A DNA stretch of 64,000 nucleotides from Paenibacillaceae bacterium. Lineage in GTDB: Bacteria; Bacillota; Bacilli; Paenibacillales; NBRC-103111. The notes under the pieces were generated by a model. The model saw only the letters and a list, made by a program, of their open reading frames with translations, was not told the DNA's origin and made no database searches. This document shows positions 41,045 to 48,696 of the stretch, in pieces. Each line of letters starts with the position of its first letter. Position 1 is the first letter of the stretch. The stretch is taken from positions 1 through 64,000 of the forward strand of contig JAQSYI010000026.1 of NCBI GenBank assembly GCA_029256185.1. Direction: 5' to 3'. The translations under genes were made by a program, and so were the position numbers.

Positions 41045-41845
41045 TTATAACGGCTTGCTCGCAACCAGGGTGAACGTCTTGGGAATTCCCTTGTCGAACA
41101 CCTCCGAGGATTGATTAGGCTCCTCCACCAACTCCTCGAGCATCAGGCCCGCCCGCGCCACAGCCGTGACAATCTCACCCAGCGTCCAATACCGAAGCTG
41201 CACCTTGGGCAGCAATGTCCGCTCCTCTTCAGGCAGAAACTTGCTGTACGCAACCTCCATCTCTGTAATGGACGTGTCGAAATAATCGCCGGTCACCTTG
41301 TGCTTGCGGATATTGGCGGTAGTGCCCTTGGAGGTAATCAGCTTCGTTGTGACAGGATGGAAGTCCTGAAGCACCAGCCTTCCCTCTCTTCCCAGCAGTC
41401 CGCTGACAATCTTCATGAGCGGCGCCAAATCGGTAAAGTAATGCAGGATGCCGAATTCCATCAGCACCAGTCCGTAATCCCCTGACAGTTCTTCAGGGGG
41501 AAGCTCCAGCACATCGGAAACCACGTAACGCAGAGGCACACCGGCAGCCTGCGCCAACTCACGGGCATAGCGTGCATTCTCAGAGGCAATGTCCACCACC
41601 GTGGCATCCGCCCCCAGAAGCGCCATAGCCACAGCCTTGCTGCCATGGGAACCCAGGAGATTGACCACCTTCTTGCCGCTCAAATCTCCCATATACTTGT
41701 ACAAGCCCTTGAGCCTGTCGGCAGGCCTTGCCTTGATTCGCTCCGCCGCCTCGGGCGGCAAACCAAACCGGCTCACCCACGCCTCATAAGCGCCGCTGTT
41801 CCATGCCCGCTCATTGGCTCCGCTATGCTCCTGTTGCGTTGTCAT
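41045..41845 (-). CDS. SAM-dependent methyltransferase, class I
   Basis: 266 residues from ATG at 41845 (MTTQQEHSG) with GGAGGAG upstream. The SAM site is KKVVNLLGSHGSKAVAMALLGADATVVDIA (motif I with Asp at the end of strand 2), then motif II/III around GDYGLVLMEFGILHYFTD. N-terminal NSGAYEAWVSRFG is typical of small-molecule methyltransferases. Substrate unknown. Confidence 0.85.
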   Translation of the reverse strand: MTTQQEHSGANERAWNSGAYEAWVSRFGLPPEAAERIKARPADRLKGLYKYMGDLSGKKVVNLLGSHGSKAVAMALLGADATVVDIASENARYARELAQAAGVPLRYVVSDVLELPPEELSGDYGLVLMEFGILHYFTDLAPLMKIVSGLLGREGRLVLQDFHPVTTKLITSKGTTANIRKHKVTGDYFDTSITEMEVAYSKFLPEEERTLLPKVQLRYWTLGEIVTAVARAGLMLEELVEEPNQSSEVFDKGIPKTFTLVASKPL

Positions 41846-41950
41846 CCTCTTCTCCTCCGGTTCCAATGCGCCTAAAAGTTCACTCCCCCTACTTTATCCC
41901 TTCTCCGTCTGCCTTGCAAGCTCCCGGCCGCAGAAAACGGGAGAGGTCCG

Positions 41951-43201
41951 TCAATAAATCCGGATCTCCTTGACCACCCCATCGCTGCCCTTCAATTCCA
42001 GCACATGGCTGTCGGCAGGGAGAGTCCCTCCGGTAATCGTCACTGTAGGAGCCACATTATAGACAGCCTCCTGGACGGAGCTGTTGACAGTCTGCGTAAT
42101 CTTGATAGTGGCAATCTTGCCGTCTGCGCCAAGAGTGACGCTGTTATAGATGCCATAAACGGTGAAGGCAGTCTGGTCTGCTGACGCCAAGGCGGTGACC
42201 TCCACAAACAACGCCGTATTGTTATACGTGCGGATTCTGAGGGTATCGCCTGCTACAAGGGCGTTCAAGGCTACTCTGGTCCCGTTGCGGAAGATGAATG
42301 CATTGGCATCCACCGTTACAGACTGGTTCTGCCCGTTCTTCTCGATCACAATCACATTGCCGTTCTGGACGGAAGTGAGCTTGCCGGTAATGAGCGTCTG
42401 ATCCTGGGAAGACCCGCCGTCCGGCAATTGATCGCCGGTACGGTCAAGCAGCGCGGCCAGTTCAGCCCGGGTAACAGGCTGGTTAGGCCGGAAGGTATTG
42501 TCCTCATAGCCGTTGATCAGACCCTTTTGCAGCGCAACTGCTACATATCCCACAGAGCCTGCAGGAATTTGGCGGGCATCGGCAAAGGACAGCTTCGTGT
42601 TCATAAGAGCCTTGGCTTCTGTCCCCAGCTTCATGGCCTTGACCAGAAGCGTGGTCGCCCACAAGCGGTCTGCCGCCTTTTCCGGCTGAACCTTCTCATC
42701 GCTCTCCAGGAACAGATCGTTCTCCGCAGCAACGGCCACATAGCCGGTGGCCCAGGCATAATCCTTGCGGAGCTGGTCCGCATCCTTGAAGTTCAAATTC
42801 GTATTCATTTCCTCCGGGGACTCCGCCTGCTCGCGCAAGCCCATCAGCCGGACAGCCGCCGTCAGGGCCTCAATTCGGGTGATGGGCTTGCGCGGTTGGA
42901 ACGTCCCGTCCTCATAGCCCTCGAATACCCGCTTGGAGGCCAGGCTGGCAATATACTTCACTGCCCATTCCACATCAGCTCCGCTTACATCCGGAAAACT
43001 TATCGTGATATTTACATTATTCCCTTTATTGCCCTTATTTCCATTGTTGGTTTGCCAACTCTGATTTTTATTGTAGCCTTCATTATTCTTCTTGTCTTTC
43101 CCTTTGCCGTCTGCCAGAACGCTTCCGGCCCCGCCAAATAACAGGGTTACCGCCAGTCCGGCTGCCAAGATTTTTTGCATCATCGGCTTCTTTGTCTTCA
43201 T
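41951..43201 (-). CDS. S-layer homology (SLH) domain surface protein
   Basis: 416 residues from ATG at 43201; GTG at 43213 is in frame but abuts the only GGAG. A signal peptide ends about LFGGAGSVLA, then a linker rich in Lys/Gly/Asn. Three SLH repeats follow: FPDVSGADVEWAVKYIASL with GYEDGTFQPRKPITRIEALT, a middle repeat around FKDADQLRKDYAWATGYV, and FADARQ...GYEDNTFRPNQPVTRAELA. The C-terminal ~150 residues are beta-rich without a recognised family. SLH domains bind pyruvylated secondary cell-wall polymer. Transcribed divergently from the flavoprotein. Confidence 0.9.
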   Translation of the reverse strand: MKTKKPMMQKILAAGLAVTLLFGGAGSVLADGKGKDKKNNEGYNKNQSWQTNNGNKGNKGNNVNITISFPDVSGADVEWAVKYIASLASKRVFEGYEDGTFQPRKPITRIEALTAAVRLMGLREQAESPEEMNTNLNFKDADQLRKDYAWATGYVAVAAENDLFLESDEKVQPEKAADRLWATTLLVKAMKLGTEAKALMNTKLSFADARQIPAGSVGYVAVALQKGLINGYEDNTFRPNQPVTRAELAALLDRTGDQLPDGGSSQDQTLITGKLTSVQNGNVIVIEKNGQNQSVTVDANAFIFRNGTRVALNALVAGDTLRIRTYNNTALFVEVTALASADQTAFTVYGIYNSVTLGADGKIATIKITQTVNSSVQEAVYNVAPTVTITGGTLPADSHVLELKGSDGVVKEIRIY

Positions 43202-43371
43202 CTCTAGAAACACTCCCTCGCATTAGAATGGGGGTCCTGGCCAAGAACCGCTTCGCGAAGCATCTCATGTCACGCTACAAATGTTCGGCGCCCAGGAATA
43301 GATTGAGGGGGTTCTCCGGAATATGTTAGACTTATACCGAATCAACAGTATTTGAACAGAAGGAGACCGAT

Positions 43372-44952
43372 ATGCGCAAAAAAAGAAACCGAGCCTCCCT
43401 GCGGACAGGCATCATCCTGGCCGGCGCGCTTGCCGCAATCATCTTGGCCGTTGTGTGGGCCGCACAAAAAAACGACGGCGGCAGCGCAGCCAACCCGCCA
43501 ATCCCCTCCGCCTCAGCGGCCCCTGTTCAGTCCTCTTCCCCTACACCAATCCCGGCGCCGACTAAGCCCCCTGTTCCATTGGAAACCGTGGATGTAGCCA
43601 TAGTGGGCAGCGAGCTGGAGGGCATGTATCTGGCAAGAGCGGCTGCAGATGAAGGCTTGAAGGTGAAAATCATCGATCCCCGGCAGAAGCCGGGCGGCCA
43701 GCTGCTGCAAGGGGAGATGCTCTTCTTGGATGAGACGCGGGACGGTTCAGGGAAGCTGCTGGTGCAAGGAAGGGCCAAGGAGCTCTTCGATGGGTTCCGC
43801 TCCGGACGGATCCGCAAGCTGGCGGAATTCCAGGCTTATTACGACAAGCTGGTCCAAGGAATTCCCCTTGAATCGGGCATCGTCATCGACTCGGTTGATG
43901 TACAGCCCGGCATAAGCGGCACGGAAGCCGTTCAAGCGGTTGCGTACAAGGGACAAGACGGACAACTAAAGCGGCTCGCTGCCTCCTACTGGGTGGAGAA
44001 CACGGACTTTGCCGCGCTGGCCGGCAAGCTGAAGACAACCCGTCTGCCCGGTCTCGAGAAACTATATGGACAAGAACAAATCGAATACATGAGCGCCGGC
44101 ATGATGATGAAGTTCAAAAATGTGGATTGGGCCAAATTTCAGGCGAGCTACAGCTCGGTCAACGAAAGCTTCGCCATCGGGCTGACAAGCGTTACTACCG
44201 GTTACAAGCCGACCAATGACAGCGTATTCTTGCGGGGATTGAATGCCGTGAGCCAACGGGACGGGGAGGTTATTATCAACGCTTTCCTGCTGTACACGGT
44301 GGACCCCTCCGACGACAAGTCCATTGCCGATGCCATCGCCTTGGGAAAAAAAGAGATTCCTCTGATTCTGGCCCACTTCCGCAAAGCAATGACAGGCTGG
44401 GAGAATGCGGAGTTGAACGGCTTTCCCGAATACCTGTACATCCGGGAATACAACCATTACGAGACCGAATACGTGCTGAATGTATCCGATGTCCTCTCTG
44501 CCGCCATGTTCCCGGACAATGTGAGCATTGCCGGCTATCCGCTGGACCTGCAGGGAATCAAGGTGAACAAATGGGGAATTGAGATGGGACGGCCGGATAA
44601 ATACGGCATGCCCCTGCGCAGCTTCCAACTGAAGAACTACGAGAACGTGCTCATGGCCGGCAAAAATGTGGGCGCAAGCGCAGTCGCCTACGGCAGCGCC
44701 CGTATCCAGCCCAATACCTCGCTGGCCGCGGAGAGCATCGGGGTAATTCTCGGCCAGATCAACGGGAAGAAGCAGCTTAAGGAGCTGACCCCTGAGGATT
44801 GGGCCACGCTGCATCCCTATCTGGAAAGCAAGTACAAGATCAAGCTGACGGGAGTTACCGGTGTGAACAAGATTGCCGGGTGGACCAACGACGAAATCCA
44901 GAAGCTGAATACAGGTGAGATTATATACCCCAGCTACGTGAAGAAGCGTTAG
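43372..44952 (+). CDS. Membrane-anchored FAD-dependent oxidoreductase
   Basis: 526 residues; ATG at 43372 with AGAAGGAG upstream. The N-terminal hydrophobic segment (residues 12-31) is a signal anchor or signal peptide followed by a Ser/Pro-rich linker. The FAD-binding Rossmann motif is degenerate: VDVAIVGSELEGMYLARAAA replaces GxGxxG with GSELEG, then KIIDPRQKPGGQLL. The C-terminal VLMAGKNVGASAVAYGSARIQPN is typical of the FAD_oxidored family of secreted proteins. Electron donor and substrate unknown; its extracellular location is notable. Confidence 0.8.
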   Translation: MRKKRNRASLRTGIILAGALAAIILAVVWAAQKNDGGSAANPPIPSASAAPVQSSSPTPIPAPTKPPVPLETVDVAIVGSELEGMYLARAAADEGLKVKIIDPRQKPGGQLLQGEMLFLDETRDGSGKLLVQGRAKELFDGFRSGRIRKLAEFQAYYDKLVQGIPLESGIVIDSVDVQPGISGTEAVQAVAYKGQDGQLKRLAASYWVENTDFAALAGKLKTTRLPGLEKLYGQEQIEYMSAGMMMKFKNVDWAKFQASYSSVNESFAIGLTSVTTGYKPTNDSVFLRGLNAVSQRDGEVIINAFLLYTVDPSDDKSIADAIALGKKEIPLILAHFRKAMTGWENAELNGFPEYLYIREYNHYETEYVLNVSDVLSAAMFPDNVSIAGYPLDLQGIKVNKWGIEMGRPDKYGMPLRSFQLKNYENVLMAGKNVGASAVAYGSARIQPNTSLAAESIGVILGQINGKKQLKELTPEDWATLHPYLESKYKIKLTGVTGVNKIAGWTNDEIQKLNTGEIIYPSYVKKR

Positions 44953-45049
44953 GGCGATCACCCTAACGCTGCCGCTCCCTGCCGCATGCCTCCATCCGCC
45001 TCTGCAGCAGGGAGCAAGAACCCGGGAATACCATTGGCCCTTCTTTAGG

Positions 45050-45087
45050 AAAGACCTGGCGGAAGAACTTCCGCCAGGTCTTTTTTT
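45050..45087 (+). terminator. Terminator of the flavoprotein gene
   Basis: Perfect 16-bp arms, beginning AAAGACCTGGCGGAAG (45050-45065), with a two-base gap and seven T residues. It is the best copy of the dispersed CTGGCGGAAGA terminator family, 97 nt after the stop. Confidence 0.92.
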
Positions 45088-45148
45088 CACGGTTCCAAAA
45101 GAGGAAGTAAAGGCCTCTTTCCTATGAAAGTCCGGCCCCGCATCCTCA

Positions 45149-45343
45149 TAACGGAAATTTTTTCCGTTATCCGACCAGTTTGTTTAAAACCCGCTCTTTT
45201 AGCGGAAATTTTTTCCGCTATCTCCTGCTGGACTCCCCCAAAAGGGCATATTGACCGGGTTTTCAGGGAATTAACGGAAAATTTTTCCGCTAATTCTTCG
45301 GAATTATCCAAAAAACGTCTGGCAACGGAAATTTTTTCCGTTA
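45149..45343. repeat. Four-palindrome cluster, family I, copy B (spacing 51-72-51)
   Basis: 21-bp palindromes with core AACGGAAATTTTTTCCGTT or AGCGGAAATTTTTTCCGCT start at 45149, 45200, 45272 and 45323, at intervals of 51, 72 and 51 bp. Total length of 195 bp and all spacings equal those of copy A, while the 30-, 51- and 30-bp spacers are unrelated in sequence. Confidence 0.92.
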
Positions 45344-45378
45344 TAGCATCCCATGCAGCCTTTGCTTGACCACCATGC

Positions 45379-45633
45379 TTGTCCTTGCTCTTGTCCTTGC
45401 TCTTGTCCTTGCTCTTGCTCTTGCTCTTGCTCTTGTCCTTGCTCTTGCTCTTGCTCTTGCTCTTGCTCTTGTCCTTGCTCTTGCTCTTGCTCTTGCTCTT
45501 GTCCTTGCTCTTGCTCTTGCTCTTGCTCTTGCTCTTGCTCTTGTCCTTGCTCTTGCTCTTGCTCTTGCTCTTGTCCTTGCTCTTGTCTTTGTCCTTGCTC
45601 TTGCTCTTGCTCTTGCTCTTGTCCTTGCTCTTG
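45379..45633. repeat. Hexanucleotide microsatellite (CTTGCT/CTTGTC)
   Basis: About 42 units of six bases, CTTGCT interspersed with CTTGTC, span 45379-45633. All frames are open (poly Leu-Leu, Arg-Ala, or Lys-Ser-Lys-Asp), so open frames here are artefacts. The array ends about 38 bp before the stop of the DEAD-box gene, outside it. Confidence 0.95.
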
Positions 45634-45671
45634 TCCTACTCCGGGTGCTCTTCACCCGAAGGCCGCCTCAC

Positions 45672-47375
45672 TTACTCCTTCGAGTTGCGCTTCTCCTTCA
45701 ACCAACGGGGCGCTCCCTTATTCTTCTTGTCCGTCTGGCGCGGCGACTTGGCAGGATTGGGTCTGCCCCGTTCGATGCCGGAGCCCCTTCTCGCCGGGTC
45801 TCCACCTGCCCGCTCCGATCCGCGGCTGTCGGGACGCTCGTCACCGGCGCCGCCTTTGCCGCTTACCCTTCTTCCGGCAGCGGACTGGGCTATACCGGCG
45901 TTATCTCCGCCGGCATTAGCCTTGTCCTTGCCCGCGGCGCCTCTGCCCGAAGCCCGCTGCTGGCCGCCCCTGGCAGAATCACCGCTTCTCCCGGTTAGGC
46001 GGTCCCGCTCCACCAAGGGACCATTGCTTCCGCGCTCCACCCGAGGCTCACCGGTCCTGCCGCCTTCCACGCTCCTGCTGCGGTCTCCGCTGCTTCTGCC
46101 GCCTTCAACGCTTCTGCCGCCCTCTCCGCTCCTGCCTCTTTCTCCGCTCCTGCCGCCTTCTCCGCCGCGGAAGCTGCGGCTTGCAGACGCGGCGCCCTGC
46201 TCTTCTGCCGCTTTCCGCTGCAGCACCCGCTTGGGAAGCTCCCCGGGACTGACGGCCTTGCCCTCAAACAGCAGCTTCTGTTCGAAATCAATTCCCAGCG
46301 CCCTCGAAAACTTCTCCAGAATGAACAGTTGCTGAGGAGCGCACAGGGCGATCGCCACCCCCTGCCTGCCCATCCTGCCGGTCCGGCCGGAACGATGCAC
46401 ATAGTGATCCGCATCTACGGGCAGATCAAGATGGATGACATGGGTAACATCCGGAATATCCAGCCCGCGGGCCGCCACATCCGTCGCCAGCAGCAATTGC
46501 AGCCTGCCCTCGCGGAAGTCCTTCATCACCCTGGCCCGGTCCTGCTTGCCCGCCTCGCTGTACAGACCCTCAACAGACAATCCGGCAAACTTCAGCTTGG
46601 CCAATATTTCTCCGATCTCATCCACCTGGTTGGTGAAGATGATCCCCGACCGGGGGTTAAGCGTCCGTACCAGCCGCCGCAGAGTATCAATCCGGTCTCT
46701 GTCTTGGCAGAGCACATATTGATGGTGCAGCGTTTCCGCTGTCTTCTGCTCCGGTTGAATCTGAATACGGAGCGGTTCCTTCATCCACCTGTTCGCCAAA
46801 CCCAGCACCTGTTCGGGTATCGTAGCCGAGAAAAAGCATAATTGCCTGTCCCGCATGGCGCTGCGGATCACCGTCTCTACCTCCCGGCCTTCCCCCTGCT
46901 CAAAGATATGATCGGCTTCATCGATAATAATCGTGCGCACATTGTGCATAGACAGCTTCCGCACCTTAATCAGCTCAAGGATGCGTCCGGGAGTGCCCAC
47001 CACAATCTGGGGATGCAGTCTCAGCCGGTCGATCTGTCTGGCAATGGCGGCTCCTCCGATGAGCAACTGGGAGGTAATGCCCAGCCCTTCCGTAACCTGC
47101 TCCAGCACACGGGCAATCTGGGCTCCCAGCTCCCTGGTCGGCACCAGCACAATGGCCTGGAGTTTTTTCTCCGCAGTATCGATACGCTCAATAATTGGCA
47201 AAGCATAAGCCAGTGTCTTGCCCGACCCGGTCTGGGACTGGACAATGACATCCTTGCCCTCAAGCAGCGGCGGGATTGCCTCCGACTGGACCGCAGTGGG
47301 CGTGCTTATATTCAAGCTCCTGAGATTATGCTGAATCTCCTTCTTGAGTGAAAGTCCTTCGAACGTTTGAATCAT
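45672..47375 (-). CDS. DEAD-box ATP-dependent RNA helicase, CshA-like
   Basis: 567 residues; ATG at 47375 with AAAGGAG upstream. All helicase motifs are present: Q motif FEGLSLKKEIQ..PTAVQSEAIP, AQTGSGKT in the form SQTGSGKT, PTRELGAQ, TPGR, DEAD, SAT, and HRSGRTGRMG. The C-terminal ~190 residues are Arg/Gly/Ser-rich repeats (GGRSGERGRSGEGGRS), an RNA-binding tail usual for CshA and DeaD proteins but longer than normal. Works in RNA decay and cold adaptation. The 3' side carries the microsatellite and palindrome cluster. Confidence 0.93.
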   Translation of the reverse strand: MIQTFEGLSLKKEIQHNLRSLNISTPTAVQSEAIPPLLEGKDVIVQSQTGSGKTLAYALPIIERIDTAEKKLQAIVLVPTRELGAQIARVLEQVTEGLGITSQLLIGGAAIARQIDRLRLHPQIVVGTPGRILELIKVRKLSMHNVRTIIIDEADHIFEQGEGREVETVIRSAMRDRQLCFFSATIPEQVLGLANRWMKEPLRIQIQPEQKTAETLHHQYVLCQDRDRIDTLRRLVRTLNPRSGIIFTNQVDEIGEILAKLKFAGLSVEGLYSEAGKQDRARVMKDFREGRLQLLLATDVAARGLDIPDVTHVIHLDLPVDADHYVHRSGRTGRMGRQGVAIALCAPQQLFILEKFSRALGIDFEQKLLFEGKAVSPGELPKRVLQRKAAEEQGAASASRSFRGGEGGRSGERGRSGEGGRSVEGGRSSGDRSRSVEGGRTGEPRVERGSNGPLVERDRLTGRSGDSARGGQQRASGRGAAGKDKANAGGDNAGIAQSAAGRRVSGKGGAGDERPDSRGSERAGGDPARRGSGIERGRPNPAKSPRQTDKKNKGAPRWLKEKRNSKE

Positions 47376-47787
47376 GGATTAGCTCCTTTACGGACAAGCC
47401 GGTGCTCCCATCAAAGGGGCGGTTTAATCTAACTTAATAGTATAACATAGCGGATAGAGAAAATATACTCCGGCGTACGGCCGCCCCGCCGGGATCGTCC
47501 CCGCCCCGCCGCAATAGATGCCCCTCCCCTGAAGAACCATCACCAACATTAAATTGCCGTTCTCTCATTATATGACATTATTCGACTCGGTAGAACAAAA
47601 GTAATAGATTAATGACTCGTTTTCCTGAAAATACCTGGGTCTTTATACGTATTTTTAATAATAAATTTAGAGACTTTTGATAAAATGTTCAGTATCATAT
47701 TGTAAGCTATATAGAGTAGCCAGTTTTTTGCATGCGGAATGCCCCCCCGCAATCCAGGCCATGTGACAAGAAGGGACGATTTTTATT
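47376..47787. other. Divergent intergenic region, promoters only weakly visible
   Basis: Between the helicase and the exopolysaccharide operon. On the minus strand TATACT near 47440 could be a helicase -10. On the plus side an AT-rich stretch (47560-47720) with TTGATA at about 47677 may hold the operon promoter, but no clean pair is present. I see no c-di-GMP riboswitch. Confidence 0.3.
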
Positions 47788-48696
47788 ATGAATGTAAACC
47801 CTGCCGGCTTGCGGTTCATACGCTGGTTTGTACAGCTTGCCACAGCTGCTTTTCTGGGACTTTATGCGTTTAATTCTGCCATACTGTACAGCAACAACCG
47901 GATATGGTTCTGGGTATCCATCCTCCTGTTCCTGTTGGCTATGTTCCGCAGACCATCCGAAGCATTCGCCGGTGCTTTCGCCGCCCTGCTCCTCTATGGC
48001 GGCTTTGTTCTCTACCAGTCCTACCAGGCCGAATGGACCCTCCCTCTCGGGATGAACGACTTGCTGTGGCTGGCCTTGTTTCCGTATATGGCCGCCGTCG
48101 GCAGCATCGGCAAGCTTCTGCACGCGGACGGACTTTCCGCCGAGAAGGTGTCCATCTATGAGCAGCTTCAGGGCGGTGACCTTGAAGAGGGACCTGAGCT
48201 TAACATGGTGGAAGATCAACACGGATTCCTTGGAGGAACCGCCTTTTTGTTCAAATTGGAAGAGGAAGTGCTCCGCGCTCTGCGGGAGCGCAAGCGGTTT
48301 GTGCTGCTCGTCGTGGAAATTGAGCAGTTCCGCAGCTACAGACGCCTGTTCGGCTACGATCAGACTCAGTTTATATTGAATCAAACCGCCGAATTTATCG
48401 TCAATTTGCCGGAACCCCCCGCCGTAAGAGGCTACCTGGGGGACGGCAAGCTTGCCATATTAGTGTCCTCTCTGGAGCAGCAGCTGGATGAGCCGGATGC
48501 ACTGGCCGAATTGAAGGACAATCTGTCGGAATCCTTCTTCTCCATGCTCCTCCTCCGCCCCCGCCGCGAGAGCACGCTTAAGATCCGGCTCCGGTTCGGC
48601 TCCTCTGAATGCCCTGTAGATGGCATTGAGGCGCGCAGTCTTTTAGAGAAGGCCCAGAGTGAGTTGGAATGGAATGAGGTGTCTGTCAAGAAATGA
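47788..48696 (+). CDS. Membrane protein with degenerate GGDEF-like domain
   Basis: 302 residues; AGAAGGGA upstream. Three or four transmembrane segments lie in residues 10-105, then a cytoplasmic domain. FVLLVVEIEQFRSYRRLFGYDQTQFIL corresponds to the start of a GGDEF domain (V-x-D-I-D-x-F), and GYLGDGKLAIL (residues 216-225) to the GGDEF signature, here LGDGK. So catalytic residues are lost and it is unlikely to make c-di-GMP; it may sense it or act as scaffold. First gene of the operon; stop overlaps the next start (ATGA). Confidence 0.75.
   Translation: MNVNPAGLRFIRWFVQLATAAFLGLYAFNSAILYSNNRIWFWVSILLFLLAMFRRPSEAFAGAFAALLLYGGFVLYQSYQAEWTLPLGMNDLLWLALFPYMAAVGSIGKLLHADGLSAEKVSIYEQLQGGDLEEGPELNMVEDQHGFLGGTAFLFKLEEEVLRALRERKRFVLLVVEIEQFRSYRRLFGYDQTQFILNQTAEFIVNLPEPPAVRGYLGDGKLAILVSSLEQQLDEPDALAELKDNLSESFFSMLLLRPRRESTLKIRLRFGSSECPVDGIEARSLLEKAQSELEWNEVSVKK

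Noticed and set aside
45124..45369. Possible protein with TEIFSV repeats encoded by palindrome cluster B
   Set aside because: Palindromes in a multiple-of-three register open frames on both strands; there is no ribosome site and the spacers are unrelated between loci.
45341..46335. Leu-rich and Arg-Ala-rich open frames over the microsatellite
   Set aside because: Simple-sequence artefacts of a hexanucleotide repeat.
47560..47787. c-di-GMP riboswitch before the exopolysaccharide operon
   Set aside because: Neither the GEMM-I core nor a class II consensus is visible, although the context made it attractive.
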